NCBI GenBank assembly: GCA_949752795.1
Contig: CATKHW010000427.1
Location: 1,798,001-1,862,000 of the forward strand
From: Hyperoodon ampullatus
Taxonomy: Eukaryota; Chordata; Mammalia; Artiodactyla; Ziphiidae
Direction of reading: 5' to 3'
DNA: 64,000 nt
The translations under genes were made by a program, and so were the position numbers. Within the stretch, counting starts at the first letter, position 1; each line of letters begins with the position of its first letter. This document shows, one piece after another, positions 36,506 through 48,678 of the stretch. The notes under the pieces are model-generated. The model saw nothing but the letters and a program-made list of their open reading frames with translations, did no database searches and was not told where the DNA came from.

Positions 36506-38244
36506 ACTGAGGACGGTGTAGGTCTTGTCTATTCCATAGTTGGTTTTTGGAACGGTACCTGTGCTTATATCAAACTCTGGTTTTATGCATCACCCCACCT
36601 CTCCTTCCCCCTTAAGCAGGTATAAGAGTGTTTTCTAAATGTGAGACACTGTTCTCTTTCCTAACTCAGTTCAAGTGTAGCCATGTTTACAGGATCTTCA
36701 TAAGTGATATCTTATGATAAGTTTCTTTTTCTGTGTGACTTATTTCACTTAGAATCATCGTACCTGAATCCACCCATTTTGCTGCTACTGGTCTTATGAC
36801 ATTGATTTCATGGCTGAGGGATATTCCATCGTACGTAAGTACCACAATTTTTTGAACCATGTTTATATTTTCTGGGATACTTAAGGTGTATCCAAGTTGA
36901 GGTCCTTGTATGCAGTGCAGCCCTAAATTTTGGGGTGGCTCTGTCTTATTGATTTTCAGTTTTCCCAAGGTATATTCCCTAGACTGGTAGTGCCCTTGGC
37001 TCTGTAGCTCTGTTCTTTACTTGTTGTAGGGAACAGAATGCACTCCTCCAGAGAGGCAGTTGGCAATTTACATCCCGCCCATCAGCATAACAAGGCTCCC
37101 TGTTCTCCAGGGCCTGTCTTGCCTTTCTTGTTCTTACACATTTTGTGGATGTCCCTTTTGACCGGTGGGAAGTGATACTTCTTTGTAGTGCAGATTTGCA
37201 TTGCCCGCTTGCTTGCTTGGCCAAAAAGGGCGTATGCGTTTTCTCCTGAATATATTCAGGACAAAACGCATACGCCCTTTTTGGCCAAGTGCATCATTGT
37301 CGAAGTTGTGCCCCTCTTCCTGTGCTTTAAAGGCGATTCCAACGTACCTCTTGAAATCTGTTTCCTGCTATTCTGCCTCGCTTTCAAGTCCGCCTCGTTG
37401 CCTTCCCTCAACAGATTTTTGGACGATAGTTGTCCTTTATTACTCGGCCAGTTTGTGAATTGCTGTGCCCCTGAGCTCCATTTTTCAACTCGTTTTTGGT
37501 GAGCGGACCGCAAGTCCAAAATTTTGGTTCAGGACCTATACTGGTTCCCGGTGGGTTGCTGAGAATTTGGTTAATTCTTCTTCCTGCCGGGAAATTACAG
37601 TGATATGTGCCCGTCCAAATGCCTAACAGCTACTCTCTCATTGGTTCTCCCTCTTCCCTTTCATCCTCTGCCAAATTGGCAACCTGTGCGAACCAAGAGG
37701 TTAAAGGGGCTGTCTCGCCAAGTTGGGAGGTTGATAGTAAAGCAGACGGAAAGTCAAACCGGAGCACCAGGAGAGGGAATATTCGTTGAGTTTTAGAAAC
37801 CTTTCGTATTCACAGTGTGTCCGTTCTCTAGGTTTCCCGCACATGTTATAGCTGTAGTAATATTCCCTTCAACCTGGAGAGTTCAGACCCATGGAATGGG
37901 TGCCATGCATTATTGCTTTAAAGGGTGTGCATTTGCTCACCCAATCTCACCAATCGTCTCAGTCCCAAGTGTCCCTCCTTATGCCACATCCAGCTGTCGT
38001 TGTAGATAGGGTCATTCCAGCTTTCATCAGAGACCCTGAAGGAATTGCAAAGAATTTCCCAGTTTTTTTGTTTTGTTTTTGAAATTCCTTTTTATAGTGG
38101 GTTTGAGCTGATTCTCGCTGCCATGTTTATGCCAGTCTAGACACACTTGATTCCCTTACGGAGACATATCAATACATAGGTTTTAAGATTCTTACTAGTC
38201 AGATATTTTCCTCTGCGGGAAATATGGGGTTTTGAGTCCCTTTC
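36506..38244. repeat. Satellite unit 22
   Basis: Length 1,739 bp. Palindrome 37216-37289 has one right-arm change (caggacaaaa). It carries gggtgtgcattt, otherwise a subtype A state, without the other subtype A markers. The next L1 copy starts at 38063. Confidence 0.97.
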
Positions 38245-38257
38245 GCTGAAGACGGTG
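38241..38257 (+). other. CENP-B-box-like 17-mer at the unit 22/23 junction
   Basis: The sequence TTTCGCTGAAGACGGTG matches the essential CENP-B box pattern nTTCGnnnnAnnCGGGn at eight of nine fixed positions, missing only the final G of CGGG, and 12 of 17 bases of the full consensus. Related junctions with a G at the A position (seven of nine) lie at the starts of units 9, 10, 21, 24, 30, 31, 33, 34, 35 and 37. Most other units have ttcactg or ttctctg and lose the TTCG core. No binding is implied; the missing G matters for CENP-B. Confidence 0.35.
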
Positions 38258-39983
38258 TAGGTCTTGTCTATTCCATAGTTGGTTTTTGGAACGGTACCTG
38301 TGCTTATATCAAACTCTGGTTTTATGCATCACCCCACCTCTCCTTCCCCCTTAAGCAGGTATAAGAGTGTTTTCTAAATGTGAGACACTGTTCTCTTTCC
38401 TAACTCAGTTCAAGTGTAGCCATGTTTACAGGATCTTCATAAGTGATATCTTATGATAAGTTTCTTTTTCTGTGTGACTTATTTCACTTAGAATCATCGT
38501 ACCTGAATCCACCCATTTTGCTGCTACTGGTCTTATGACATTGATTTCATGGCTGAGGGATATTCCATCGTACGTAAGTACCACAATTTTTTGAACCATG
38601 TTTATATTTTCTGGGATACTTAAGGTGTATCCAAGTTGAGGCCCTTGTATGCAGTGCAGCCCTAAATTTTGGGGTGGCTCTGTCTTATTGATTTTCAGTT
38701 TTCCCAAGGTATATTCCCTAGACTGGTAGTGCCCTTGGCTCTGTAGCTCTGTTCTTTACTTGCTTTAGGGAACAGAATGCACTCCTCCAGAGAGGCAGTT
38801 GGCAATTTACATCCCGCCCATCAGCATAACAAGGCTCCCTGTTCTCCAGGGCCTGTCTTGCCTTTCTTGTTCTTACACATTTTGTGGATGTCCCTTTTGA
38901 CCGGTGGGAAGTGATACTTCTTTATAGTGCAGATTTGCATTGCCCGCTTGCTTGCTTGGCCAAAAAGGGCGTATGCGTTTTCTCCTCAATATATTCAGGA
39001 GAAAACGCATACGCCCTTTTTGGCCAAGTGCATCATTGTCGAAGTTGTGCCCCTCTTCCTGTGCTTTAAAGGCGATTCCAACGTACCTCTTGAAATCTGT
39101 TTCCTGCTATTCTGCCTCGCTTTCAAGTCCGCCTCGTTGCCTTCCCTCAACAGATTTTTGGACGATAGTTGTCCTTTATTACTCGGCCAGTTTGTGAATT
39201 GCTGTGCCCCTGAGCTCCATTTTTCAACTCGTTTTTGGTGAGCTGACCGCAAGTCCAAAATTTTGGTTCAGGACCTATACTGGTTCCCGGTGGGTGGCTG
39301 AGAATTTGGTTAATTCTTCTTCCTGCCGGGAAATTACAGTGATATGTGCCCGTCCAAATGCCTAACAGCTACTCTCTCATTGGTTCTCCCTCTTCCCTTT
39401 CATCCTCTGCCAAATTGGCAACCTGTGCGAACCAAGAGGTTAAAGGGGCTGTCTCTCCAAGTTGGGAGGTTGATAGTAAAGCAGACGGAAAGTCAAACCG
39501 GAGCACCAGGAGTGGGACTATTCGTTGAGTTTTAGAAACCTTTCGTATTCACAGTGTGTCCGTTCTCTAGGTTTCCCGCACATGTTATAGCTGTAGTAAT
39601 ATTCCCTTCAACCTGGAGAGTTGGGACCCATGGAATGGGTGCCATGCATTATTGCTTTAAAGGGTCTGCATTTGCTCACCCAATCTCACCAATCGTCTCA
39701 GTCCCAAGTGTCCCTCCTTATGCCACATTCTGCTGTCGTTGTAGATAGGGTCATTCCAGCTTTCATCAGAGACCCTGAAGGAATTGTAAAGAATTTCCCA
39801 GTTTTTTTGTTTTGTTTTTGAAATTCCTTTTTATAGTCGGTTTGAGCTGATTCTCGCTGCCATGTTTATGCCAGTCTAGACACACTTGATTCCCTTACGG
39901 AGACATATCAATACATAGGTTTTAAGATTCTTACTAGTCAGATATTTTCCTCTGCGGGAAATATGGGGTTTTGAGTCCCTTTC
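38245..39983. repeat. Satellite unit 23 (best CENP-B-box-like start)
   Basis: Length 1,739 bp. Palindrome 38955-39028 has the centre variant of units 10 and 24. It shares acattctgctg and atagtcggtttg with unit 24, so the two are close relatives. Its junction 17-mer at 38241-38257 is the nearest to a CENP-B box in the window. The next L1 copy starts at 39802. Confidence 0.97.
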
Positions 39984-41722
39984 GCTGAGGACGGTGTAGG
40001 TCTTGTCTATTCCATAGTTGGTTTTTGGAACGGTACCTGTGCTTATATCAAACTCTGGTTTTATGCATCACCCCACCTCTCCTTCCCCCTTAAGCAGGTA
40101 TAAGAGTGTTTTCTAAATGTGAGACACTGTTCTCTTTCCTAACTCAGTTCAAGTGTAGCCATGTTTACAGGATCTTCATAAGTGATATCTTATGATAAGT
40201 TTCTTTTTCTGTGTGACTTATTTCACTTAGAATCATCGTACCTGAATCCACCCATTTTGCTGCTACTGGTCTTATGACATTGATTTCATGGCTGAGGGAT
40301 ATTCCATCGTACGTAAGTACCACAATTTTTTGAACCATGTTTATATTTTCTGGGATACTTAAGGTGTATCCAAGTTGAGATCCTTGTATGCAGTGCAGCC
40401 CTAAATTTTGGGGTGGCTCTGTCTTATTGATTTTCAGTTTTCCCAAGGTATATTCCCTAGACTGGTAGTGCCCTTGGCTCTGTAGCTCTGTTCTTTACTT
40501 GTTGTAGGGAACAGAATGCACTCCTCCAGAGAGGCAGTTGGCAATTTACATCCCGCCCATCAGCATAACAAGGCTCCCTGTTCTCCAGGGCCTGTCTTGC
40601 CTTTCTTGTTCTTACACATTTTGTGGATGTCCCCTTTGACCGGTGGGAAGTGATACTTCTTTGTAGTGCAGATTTGCATTGCCCGCTTGCTTGCTTGGCC
40701 AAAAAGGGCGTATGCGTTTTCTCCTCAATATATTCAGGAGAAAACGCATACGCCCTTTTTGGCCAAGTGCATCATTGTCGAAGTTGTGCCCCTCTTCCTG
40801 TGCTTTAAAGGCGATTCCAACGTACCTCTTGAAATCTGTTTCCTGCTATTCTGCCTCGCTTTCAAGTCCGCCTCATTGCCTTCCCTCAACAGATTTTTGG
40901 ACGATAGTTGTCCTTTATTACTCGGCCAGTTTGTGAATTGCTGTGCCCCTGAGCTCCATTTTTCAACTCGTTTTTGGTGAGCTGACCGCAAGTCCAAAAT
41001 TTTGGTTCAGGACCTATACTGGTTCCCGGTGGGTGGCTGAGAATTTGGTTAATTCTTCTTCCTGCTGGGAAATTACAGTGATATGTACCCGTCCAAATGC
41101 CTAACAGCTACTCTCTCATTGGTTCTCCCTCTTCCCTTTCATCCTCTGCCAAATTGGCAACCTGTGCGAACCAAGAGGTTAAAGGGGCTGTCTCTCCAAG
41201 TTGGGAGGTTGATAGTAAAGCAGACGGAAAGTCAAACCGGAGCACCAGGAGTGGGACTATTCGTTGAGTTTTAGAAACCTTTCGTATTCACAGTGTGTCC
41301 GTTCTCTAGGTTTCCCGCACATGTTATAGCTGTAGTAATATTCCCTTCAACCTGGAGAGTTGGGACCCATGGAATGGGTGCCATGCATTATTGCTTTAAA
41401 GGGTCTGCATTTGCTCACCCAATCTCACCAATCGTCTCAGTCCCAAGTGTCCCTCCTTATGCCACATTCTGCTGTCGTTGTAGATAGGGTCATTCCAGCT
41501 TTCATCAGAGACCCTGAAGGAATTGTAAAGAATTTCCCAGTTTTTTTGTTTTGTTTTTGAAATTCCTTTTTATAGTCGGTTTGAGCTGATTCTCGCTGCC
41601 ATATTTATGCCAGTCTAGACACACTTGATTCCCTTACGGAGACATATCAATACATAGGTTTTAAGATTCTTACTAGTCAGATATTTTCCTCTGCGGGAAA
41701 TATGGGGTTTTGAGTCCCTTTC
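39984..41722. repeat. Satellite unit 24 (sister of unit 23)
   Basis: Length 1,739 bp. Palindrome 40694-40767 has the centre mismatch of unit 23. It also shares acattctgctg and atagtcggtttg with that unit, pointing to a recent tandem duplication. Private: gatatgtacccg near 41083. The next L1 copy starts at 41541. Confidence 0.97.
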
Positions 41723-43461
41723 TCTGAGGACGGTGTAGGTCTTGTCTATTCCATAGTTGGTTTTTGGAACGGTACCTGTGCTTATATCAAACTCTGGTTT
41801 TATGCATCACCCCACCTCTCCTTCCCCCTTAAGCAGGTATAAGAGTGTTTTCTAAATGTGAGACACTGTTCTCTTTCCTAACTCAGTTCAAGTGTAGCCA
41901 TGTTTACAGGATCTTCATAAGTGATATCTTATGATAAGTTTCTTTTTCTGTGTGACTTATTTCACTTAGAATCATCGTACCTGAATCCACCCATTTTGCT
42001 GCTACTGGTCTTATGACATTGATTTCATGGCTGAGGGATATTCCATCGTACGTAAGTACCACAATTTTTTGAACCATGTTTATATTTTCTGGGATACTTA
42101 AGGTGTATCCAAGTTGAGGTCCTTGTATGCAGTGCAGCCCTAAATTTTGGGGTGGCTCTGTCTTATTGATTTTCAGTTTTCCCAAGGTATATTCCCTAGA
42201 CTGGTAGTGCCCTTGGCTCTGTAGCTCTGTTCTTTACTTGTTTTAGGGAACAGAATGCACTCCTCCAGAGAGGCAGTTGGCAATTTACATCCCGCCCATC
42301 AGCATAACAAGGCTCCCTGTTCTCCAGGGCCTGTCTTGCCTTTCTGGTTCTTACACATTTTGTGGATGTCCCTTTTGACCGGTGGGAAGTGATACTTCTT
42401 TGTAGTGCAGATTTGCATTGCCCGCTTGCTTGCTTGGCCAAAAAGGGCGTATGCGTTTTCTCCTGAATATATTCAGGAGAAAACACATACGCCCTTTTTG
42501 GCCAAGTGCATCATTGTCGAAGTTGTGCCCCTCTTCCTGTGCTTTAAAGGCGATTCCAACGTACCTCTTGAAATCTGTTTCCTGCTATTCTGCCTCGCTT
42601 TCAAGTCCGCCTCGTTGCCTTCCGTCAACAGATTTTTGGACGATAGGTGTCCTTTATTACTCGGCCAGTTTGTGAATTGCTGTGTCCCTGAGCTCCATTT
42701 TTCAACTCGTTTTTGGAGAGCTGACCGCAAGTCCAAAATTTTGGCTCAGGACCTATACTGGTTCCCGGTGGGTGGCTGAGAATTTGGTTAATTCTTCTTC
42801 CTGCCAGGAAATTACAGTGATATGTGCCCGTCCAAATGCCTAACAGCTACTCTCTCATTGGTTCTCCCTCTTCCCTTTCATCCTCTGCCAAATTGGCAAC
42901 CTGTGCGAACCAAGAGGTTAAAGGGGCTGTCTCTCCAAGTTGGGAGGTTGATAGTAAAGCAGACGGAAAGTCAAACCGGAGCACCAGGAGAGGGACTATT
43001 CGTTGAGTTTTAGAAACCTTTCGTATTCACAGTGTGTCCGTTCTCTAGGTTTCCCGCACATGTTATAGCTGTAGTAATATTCCCTTCAACCTGGAGAGTT
43101 CGGACCCATGGAATGGGTGCCATGCATTATTGCTTTAAAGGGTGTGCATTTGCTCACCCAATCTCACCAATCGTCTCAGTCCCAAGTGTCCCTCCTTATG
43201 CCACATCCAGCTGTCATTGTAGATAGGGTCATTCCAGCTTTCATCAGAGACCCTGAAGGAATTGTAAAGAATTTCCCAGTTTTTTTGTTTTGTTTTAGAA
43301 ATTCCTTTTTATAGTGGGTTTGAGCTGATTCTCGCTGCCATGTTTATGCCAGTCTAGACACACTTGATTCCCTTACGGAGACATATCTATACATAGGTTT
43401 TAAGATTCTTACTAGTCAGATATTTTCCTCTGCGGGAAATATGGGGTTTTGAGTCCCTTTC
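41723..43461. repeat. Satellite unit 25 (subtype A)
   Basis: Length 1,739 bp. Palindrome 42433-42506 has one right-arm G to A change at a CpG, the same as in unit 34. It has the full subtype A set. The unit start is tctctgagg rather than the usual tcactgagg or tcgctgagg. The next L1 copy starts at 43280. Confidence 0.97.
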
Positions 43462-45200
43462 ACTGAGGACGGTGTAGGTCTTGTCTATTCCATAGTTGGT
43501 TTTTGGAACGGTACCTGTGCTTATATCAAACTCTGGTTTTATGCATCACCCCACCTCTCCTTCCCCCTTAAGCAGGTATAAGAGTGTTTTCTAAATGTGA
43601 GACACTGTTCTCTTTCCTAACTCAGTTCAAGTGTAGCCATGTTTACAGGATCTTCATAAGTGATATCTTATGATAAGTTTCTTTTTCTGTGTGACTTATT
43701 TCACTTAGAATCATCGTACCTGAATCCACCCATTTTGCTGCTACTGGTCTTATGACATTGATTTCATGGCTGAGGGATATTCCATCGTACGTAAGTACCA
43801 CAATTTTTTGAACCATGTTTATATTTTCTGGGATACTTAAGGTGTATCCAAGTTGAGGTCCTTGTATGCAGTGCAGCCCTAAATTTTGGGGTGGCTCTGT
43901 CTTATTGATTTTCAGTTTTCCCAAGGTATATTCCCTAGACTGGTAGTGCCCTTGGCTCTGTAGCTCTGTTCTTTACTTGTTGTAGGGAACAGAATGCACT
44001 CCTCCAGAGAGGCAGTTGGCAATTTACATCCCGCCCATCAGCATAACAAGGCTCCCTGTTCTCCAGGGCCTGTCTTGCCTTTCTTGTTCTTACACATTTT
44101 GTGGATGTCCCTTTTGACCGGTGGGAAGTGATACTTCTTTGTAGTGCAGATTTGCATTGCCCGCTTGCTTGCTTGGCCAAAAAGGGCGTATGCGTTTTCT
44201 CCTGAATATATTCAGGAGAAAATGCATACGCCCTTTTTGGCCAAGTGCATCATTGTCGAAGTTGTGCCCCTCTTCCTGTGCTTTAAAGTCGATTCCAACG
44301 TACCTCTTGAAATCTGTTTCCTGCTATCCTGCCTCGCTTTCAAGTCTGCCTCGTTGCCTTCCCTCAACAGATTTTTGGACGATAGTTGTCCTTTATTACT
44401 CGGCCAGTTTGTGAATTGCTGTGCCCCTGAGCTCCATTTTTCAACTCGTTTTTGGTGAGCTGACCGCAAGTCCAAAATTTTGGTTCAGGACCTATACTGG
44501 TTCCCGGTGGGTGGCTGAGAATTTGGTTAATTCTTCTTCCTGCCGGGAAATTACAGTGATATGTGCCCGTCCAAATGCCTAACAGCTACTCTCTCATTGG
44601 TTCTCCCTCTTCCCTTTCATCCTCTGCCAAATTGGCAACCTGTGCGAACCAAGAGGTTAAAGGGGCTGTCTCTCCAAGTTGGGAGGTTGATAGTAAAGCA
44701 GACGGAAAGTCAAACCGGAGCACCAGGAGAGGGACTATTCGTTGAGTTTTAGAAACCTTTCGTATTCACAGTGTGTCCGTTCTCTAGGTTTCCCGCACAT
44801 GTTATAGCTGTAGTAATATTCCCTTCAACCTGGAGAGTTCGGACCCATGGAATGGGTGCCATGCATTATTGCTTTAAAGGGTCTGCATTTGCTCACCCAA
44901 TCTCACCAATCGTCTCAGTCCCAAGTGTCCCTCCTTATGCCACATCCAGCTGTCGTTGTAGATAGGGTCATTCCAGCTTTCATCAGAGACCCTGAAGGAA
45001 TTGTAAAGAATTTCCCAGTTTTTTTGTTTTGTTTTTGAAATTCCTTTTTATAGTGGGTTTGAGCTGATTCTCGCTGCCATGTTTATGCCAGTCTAGACAC
45101 ACTTGATTCCCTTACGGAGACATATCTATACATAGGTTTTAAGATTCTTACTAGTCAGATATTTTCCTCTGCGGGAAATATGGGGTTTTGAGTCCCTTTC
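43462..45200. repeat. Satellite unit 26 (subtype B)
   Basis: Length 1,739 bp. Palindrome 44172-44245 has one right-arm C to T change at a CpG, as in unit 21. Subtype B states agtcgattcc, tatcctgcctc and aagtctgcctc follow a subtype A unit. The next L1 copy starts at 45019. Confidence 0.97.
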
Positions 45201-46939
45201 ACTGAGGACGGTGTAGGTCTTGTCTATTCCATAGTTGGTTTTTGGAACGGTACCTGTGCTTATATCAAACTCTGGTTTTATGCATCACCCCACCTCTCCT
45301 TCCCCCTTAAGCAGGTATAAGAGTGTTTTCTAAATGTGAGACACTGTTCTCTTTCCTAACTCAGTTCAAGTGTAGCCATGTTTACAGGATCTTCATAAGT
45401 GATATCTTATGATAAGTTTCTTTTTCTGTGTGACTTATTTCACTTAGAATCATCGTACCTGAATCCACCCATTTTGCTGCTACTGGTCTTATGACATTGA
45501 TTTCATGGCTGAGGGATATTCCATCGTACGTAAGTACCACAATTTTTTGAACCATGTTTATATTTTCTGGGATACTTAAGGTGTATCCAAGTTGAGGTCC
45601 TTGTATGCAGTGCAGCCCTAAATTTTGGGGTGGCTCTGTCTTATTGATTTTCAGTTTTCCCAAGGTATATTCCCTAGACTGGTAGTGCCCTTGGCTCTGT
45701 AGCTCTGTTCTTTACTTGTTTTAGGGAACAGAATGCACTCCTCCAGAGAGGCAGTTGGCAATTTACATCCCGCCCATCAGCATAACAAGGCTCCCTGTTC
45801 TCCAGGGCCTGTCTTGCCTTTCTGGTTCTTACACATTTTGTGGATGTCCCTTTTGACCGGTGGGAAGTGATACTTCTTTGTAGTGCAGATTTGCATTGCC
45901 CGCTTGCTTGCTTGGCCAAAAAGGGCGTATGCGTTTTCTCCTGAATATATTCAGGAGAAAACGCATACGCCCTTTTTGGCCAAGTGCATCATTGTCGAAG
46001 TTGTGCCCCTCTTCCTGTGCTTTAAAGGCGATTCCAACGTACCTCTTGAAATCTGTTTCCTGCTATTCTGCCTCGCTTTCAAGTCCGCCTCGTTGCCTTC
46101 CGTCAACAGATTTTTGGACGATAGGTGTCCTTTATTACTCGGCCAGTTTGTGAATTGCTGTGTCCCTGAGCTCCATTTTTCAACACGTTTTTGGAGAGCT
46201 GACCGCAAGTCCAAAATTTTGGCTCAGGACCTATACTGGTTCCCGGTGGGTGGCTGAGAATTTGGTTAATTCTTCTTCCTGCCAGGAAATTACAGTGATA
46301 TGTGCCCGTCCAAATGCCTAACAGCTACTCTCTCATTGGTTCTCCCTCTTCCCTTTCATCCTCTGCCAAATTGGCAACCTGTGCGAACCAAGAGCTTAAA
46401 GGGGCTGTCTCTCCAAGTTGGGAGGTTGATAGTAAAGCAGACGGAAAGTCAAACCGGAGCACCAGGAGAGGGACTATTCGTTGAGTTTTAGAAACCTTTC
46501 GTATTCACAGTGTGTCCGTTCTCTAGGTTTCCCGCACATGTTATAGCTGTAGTAATATTCCCTTCAACCTGGAGAGTTCGGACCCATGGAATGGGTGCCA
46601 TGCATTATTGCTTTAAAGGGTGTGCATTTGCTCACCCAATCTCACCAATCGTCTCAGTCCCAAGTGTCCCTCCTTATGCCACATCCAGCTGTCATTGTAG
46701 ATAGGGTCATTCCAGCTTTCATCAGAGACCCTGAAGGAATTGTAAAGAATTTCCCAGTTTTTTTGTTTTGTTTTTGAAATTCCTTTTTATAGTGGGTTTG
46801 AGCTGATTCTCGCTGCCATGTTTATGCCAGTCTAGACACACTTGATTCCCTTAGGGAGACATATCAATACATAGGTTTTAAGATTCTTACTAGTCAGATA
46901 TTTTCCTCTGCGGGAAATATGGGGTTTTGAGTCCCTATC
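45201..46939. repeat. Satellite unit 27 (subtype A)
   Basis: Length 1,739 bp. Palindrome 45911-45984 is perfect. It has the full subtype A set, plus a private caacacg near 46183. Its closest look-alike is unit 25, two units upstream. The next L1 copy starts at 46758. Confidence 0.97.
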
Positions 46940-48678
46940 GCTGAGGACGGTGTAGGTCTTGTCTATTCCATAGTTGGTTTTTGGAACGGTACCTGTGCTT
47001 ATATCAAACTCTGGTTTTATGCATCACCCCACCTCTCCTTCCCCCTTAAGCAGGTATAAGAGTGTTTTCTAAATGTGAGACACTGTTCTCTTTCCTAACT
47101 CAGTTCAAGTGTAGCCATGTTTACAGGATCTTCATAAGTGATATCTTATGATAAGTTTCTTTTTCTGTGTGACTTATTTCACTTAGAATCATCGTACCTG
47201 AATCCACCCATTTTGCTGCTACTGGTCTTATGACATTGATTTCATGGCTGAGGGATATTCCATCGTACGTAAGTACCACAATTTTTTGAACCATGTTTAT
47301 ATTTTCTGGGATACTTAAGGTGTATCCAAGTTGAGGTCCTTGTATGCAGTGCAGCCCTAAATTTTGGGGTGGCTCTGTCTTATTGATTTTCAGTTTTCCC
47401 AAGGTATATTCCCTAGACTGGTAGTGCCCTTGGCTCTGTAGCTCTGTTCTTTACTTGTTGTAGGGAACAGAATGCACTCCTCCAGAGAGGCAGTTGGCAA
47501 TTTACATCCCGCCCATCAGCATAACAAGGCTCCCTGTTCTCCAGGGCCTGTCTTGCCTTTCTTGTTCTTACACATTTTGTGGATGTCCCTTTTGACCGGT
47601 GGGAAGTGATACTTCTTTGTAGTGCAGATTTGCATTGCCCGCTTGCTTGCTTGGCCAAAAAGGGCGTATGCGTTTTCTCCTGAATATATTCAGGAGAAAA
47701 CGCATACGCCCTTTTTGGCCAAGTGCATCATTGTCGAAGTTGTGCCCCTCTTCCTGTGCTTTAAAGGCGATTCCAACGTACCTCTTGAAATCTGTTTACT
47801 GCTATCCTGCCTCGCTTTCAAGTCTGCCTCGTTGCCTTCCCTCAACAGATTTTTGGACGATAGTTGTCCTTTATTACTCGGCCAGTTTGTGAATTGCTGT
47901 GCCCCTGAGCTCCATTTTTCAACTCGTTTTTGGTGAGCTGACCGCAAGTCCAAAATTTTGGTTCAGGACCTATACTGGTTCCCGGTGGGTGGCTGAGAAT
48001 TTGGTTAATTCTTCTTCCTGCCGGGAAATTACAGTGATATGTGCCCGTCCAAATGCCTAACAGCTACTCTCTCATTGGTTCTCCCTCTTCCCTTTCATCC
48101 TCTGCCAAATTGGCAACCTGTGCGAACCAAGAGGTTAAAGGGGCTGTCTCTCCAAGTTGGGAGGTTGATAGTAAAGCAGACGGAAAGTCAAACCGGAGCA
48201 CCAGGAGAGGGACTATGCGTTGAGTTTTAGAAACCTTTCGTATTCACAGTGTGTCCGTTCCCTAGGTTTCCCGCACATGTTATAGCTGTAGTAATATTCC
48301 CTTCAACCTGGAGAGTTCGGACCCATGGAATGGGTGCCATGCATTATTGCTTTAAAGGGTCTGCATTTGCTCACCCAATCTCACCAATCATCTCAGTCCC
48401 AAGTGTCCCTCCTTATGCCACATCCAGCTGTCGTTGTAGATAGGGTCATTCCAGCTTTCATCAGAGACCCTGAAGGAATTGTAAAGAATTTCCCAGTTTT
48501 TTTGTTTTGTTTTTGAAATTCCTTTTTATAGTGGGTTTGAGCTGATTCTCGCTGCCATGTTTATGCCAGTCTAGACACACTTGATTCCCTTACGGAGACA
48601 TATCAATACATAGGTTTTAAGATTCTTACTAGTCAGATATTTTCCTCTGCGGGAAATATGGGGTTTTGAGTCCCTTTC
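46940..48678. repeat. Satellite unit 28 (subtype B)
   Basis: Length 1,739 bp. Palindrome 47650-47723 is perfect. Subtype B states tatcctgcctc and aagtctgcctc again follow a subtype A unit. The unit start reads ctatcgctgagg, which breaks the TTCG core found in otherwise similar junctions. The next L1 copy starts at 48497. Confidence 0.97.

Noticed and set aside
46936..46952. Unit 28 junction as another CENP-B-box-like site
   Set aside because: It reads tatcgctgagg, which breaks the required TTCG core.
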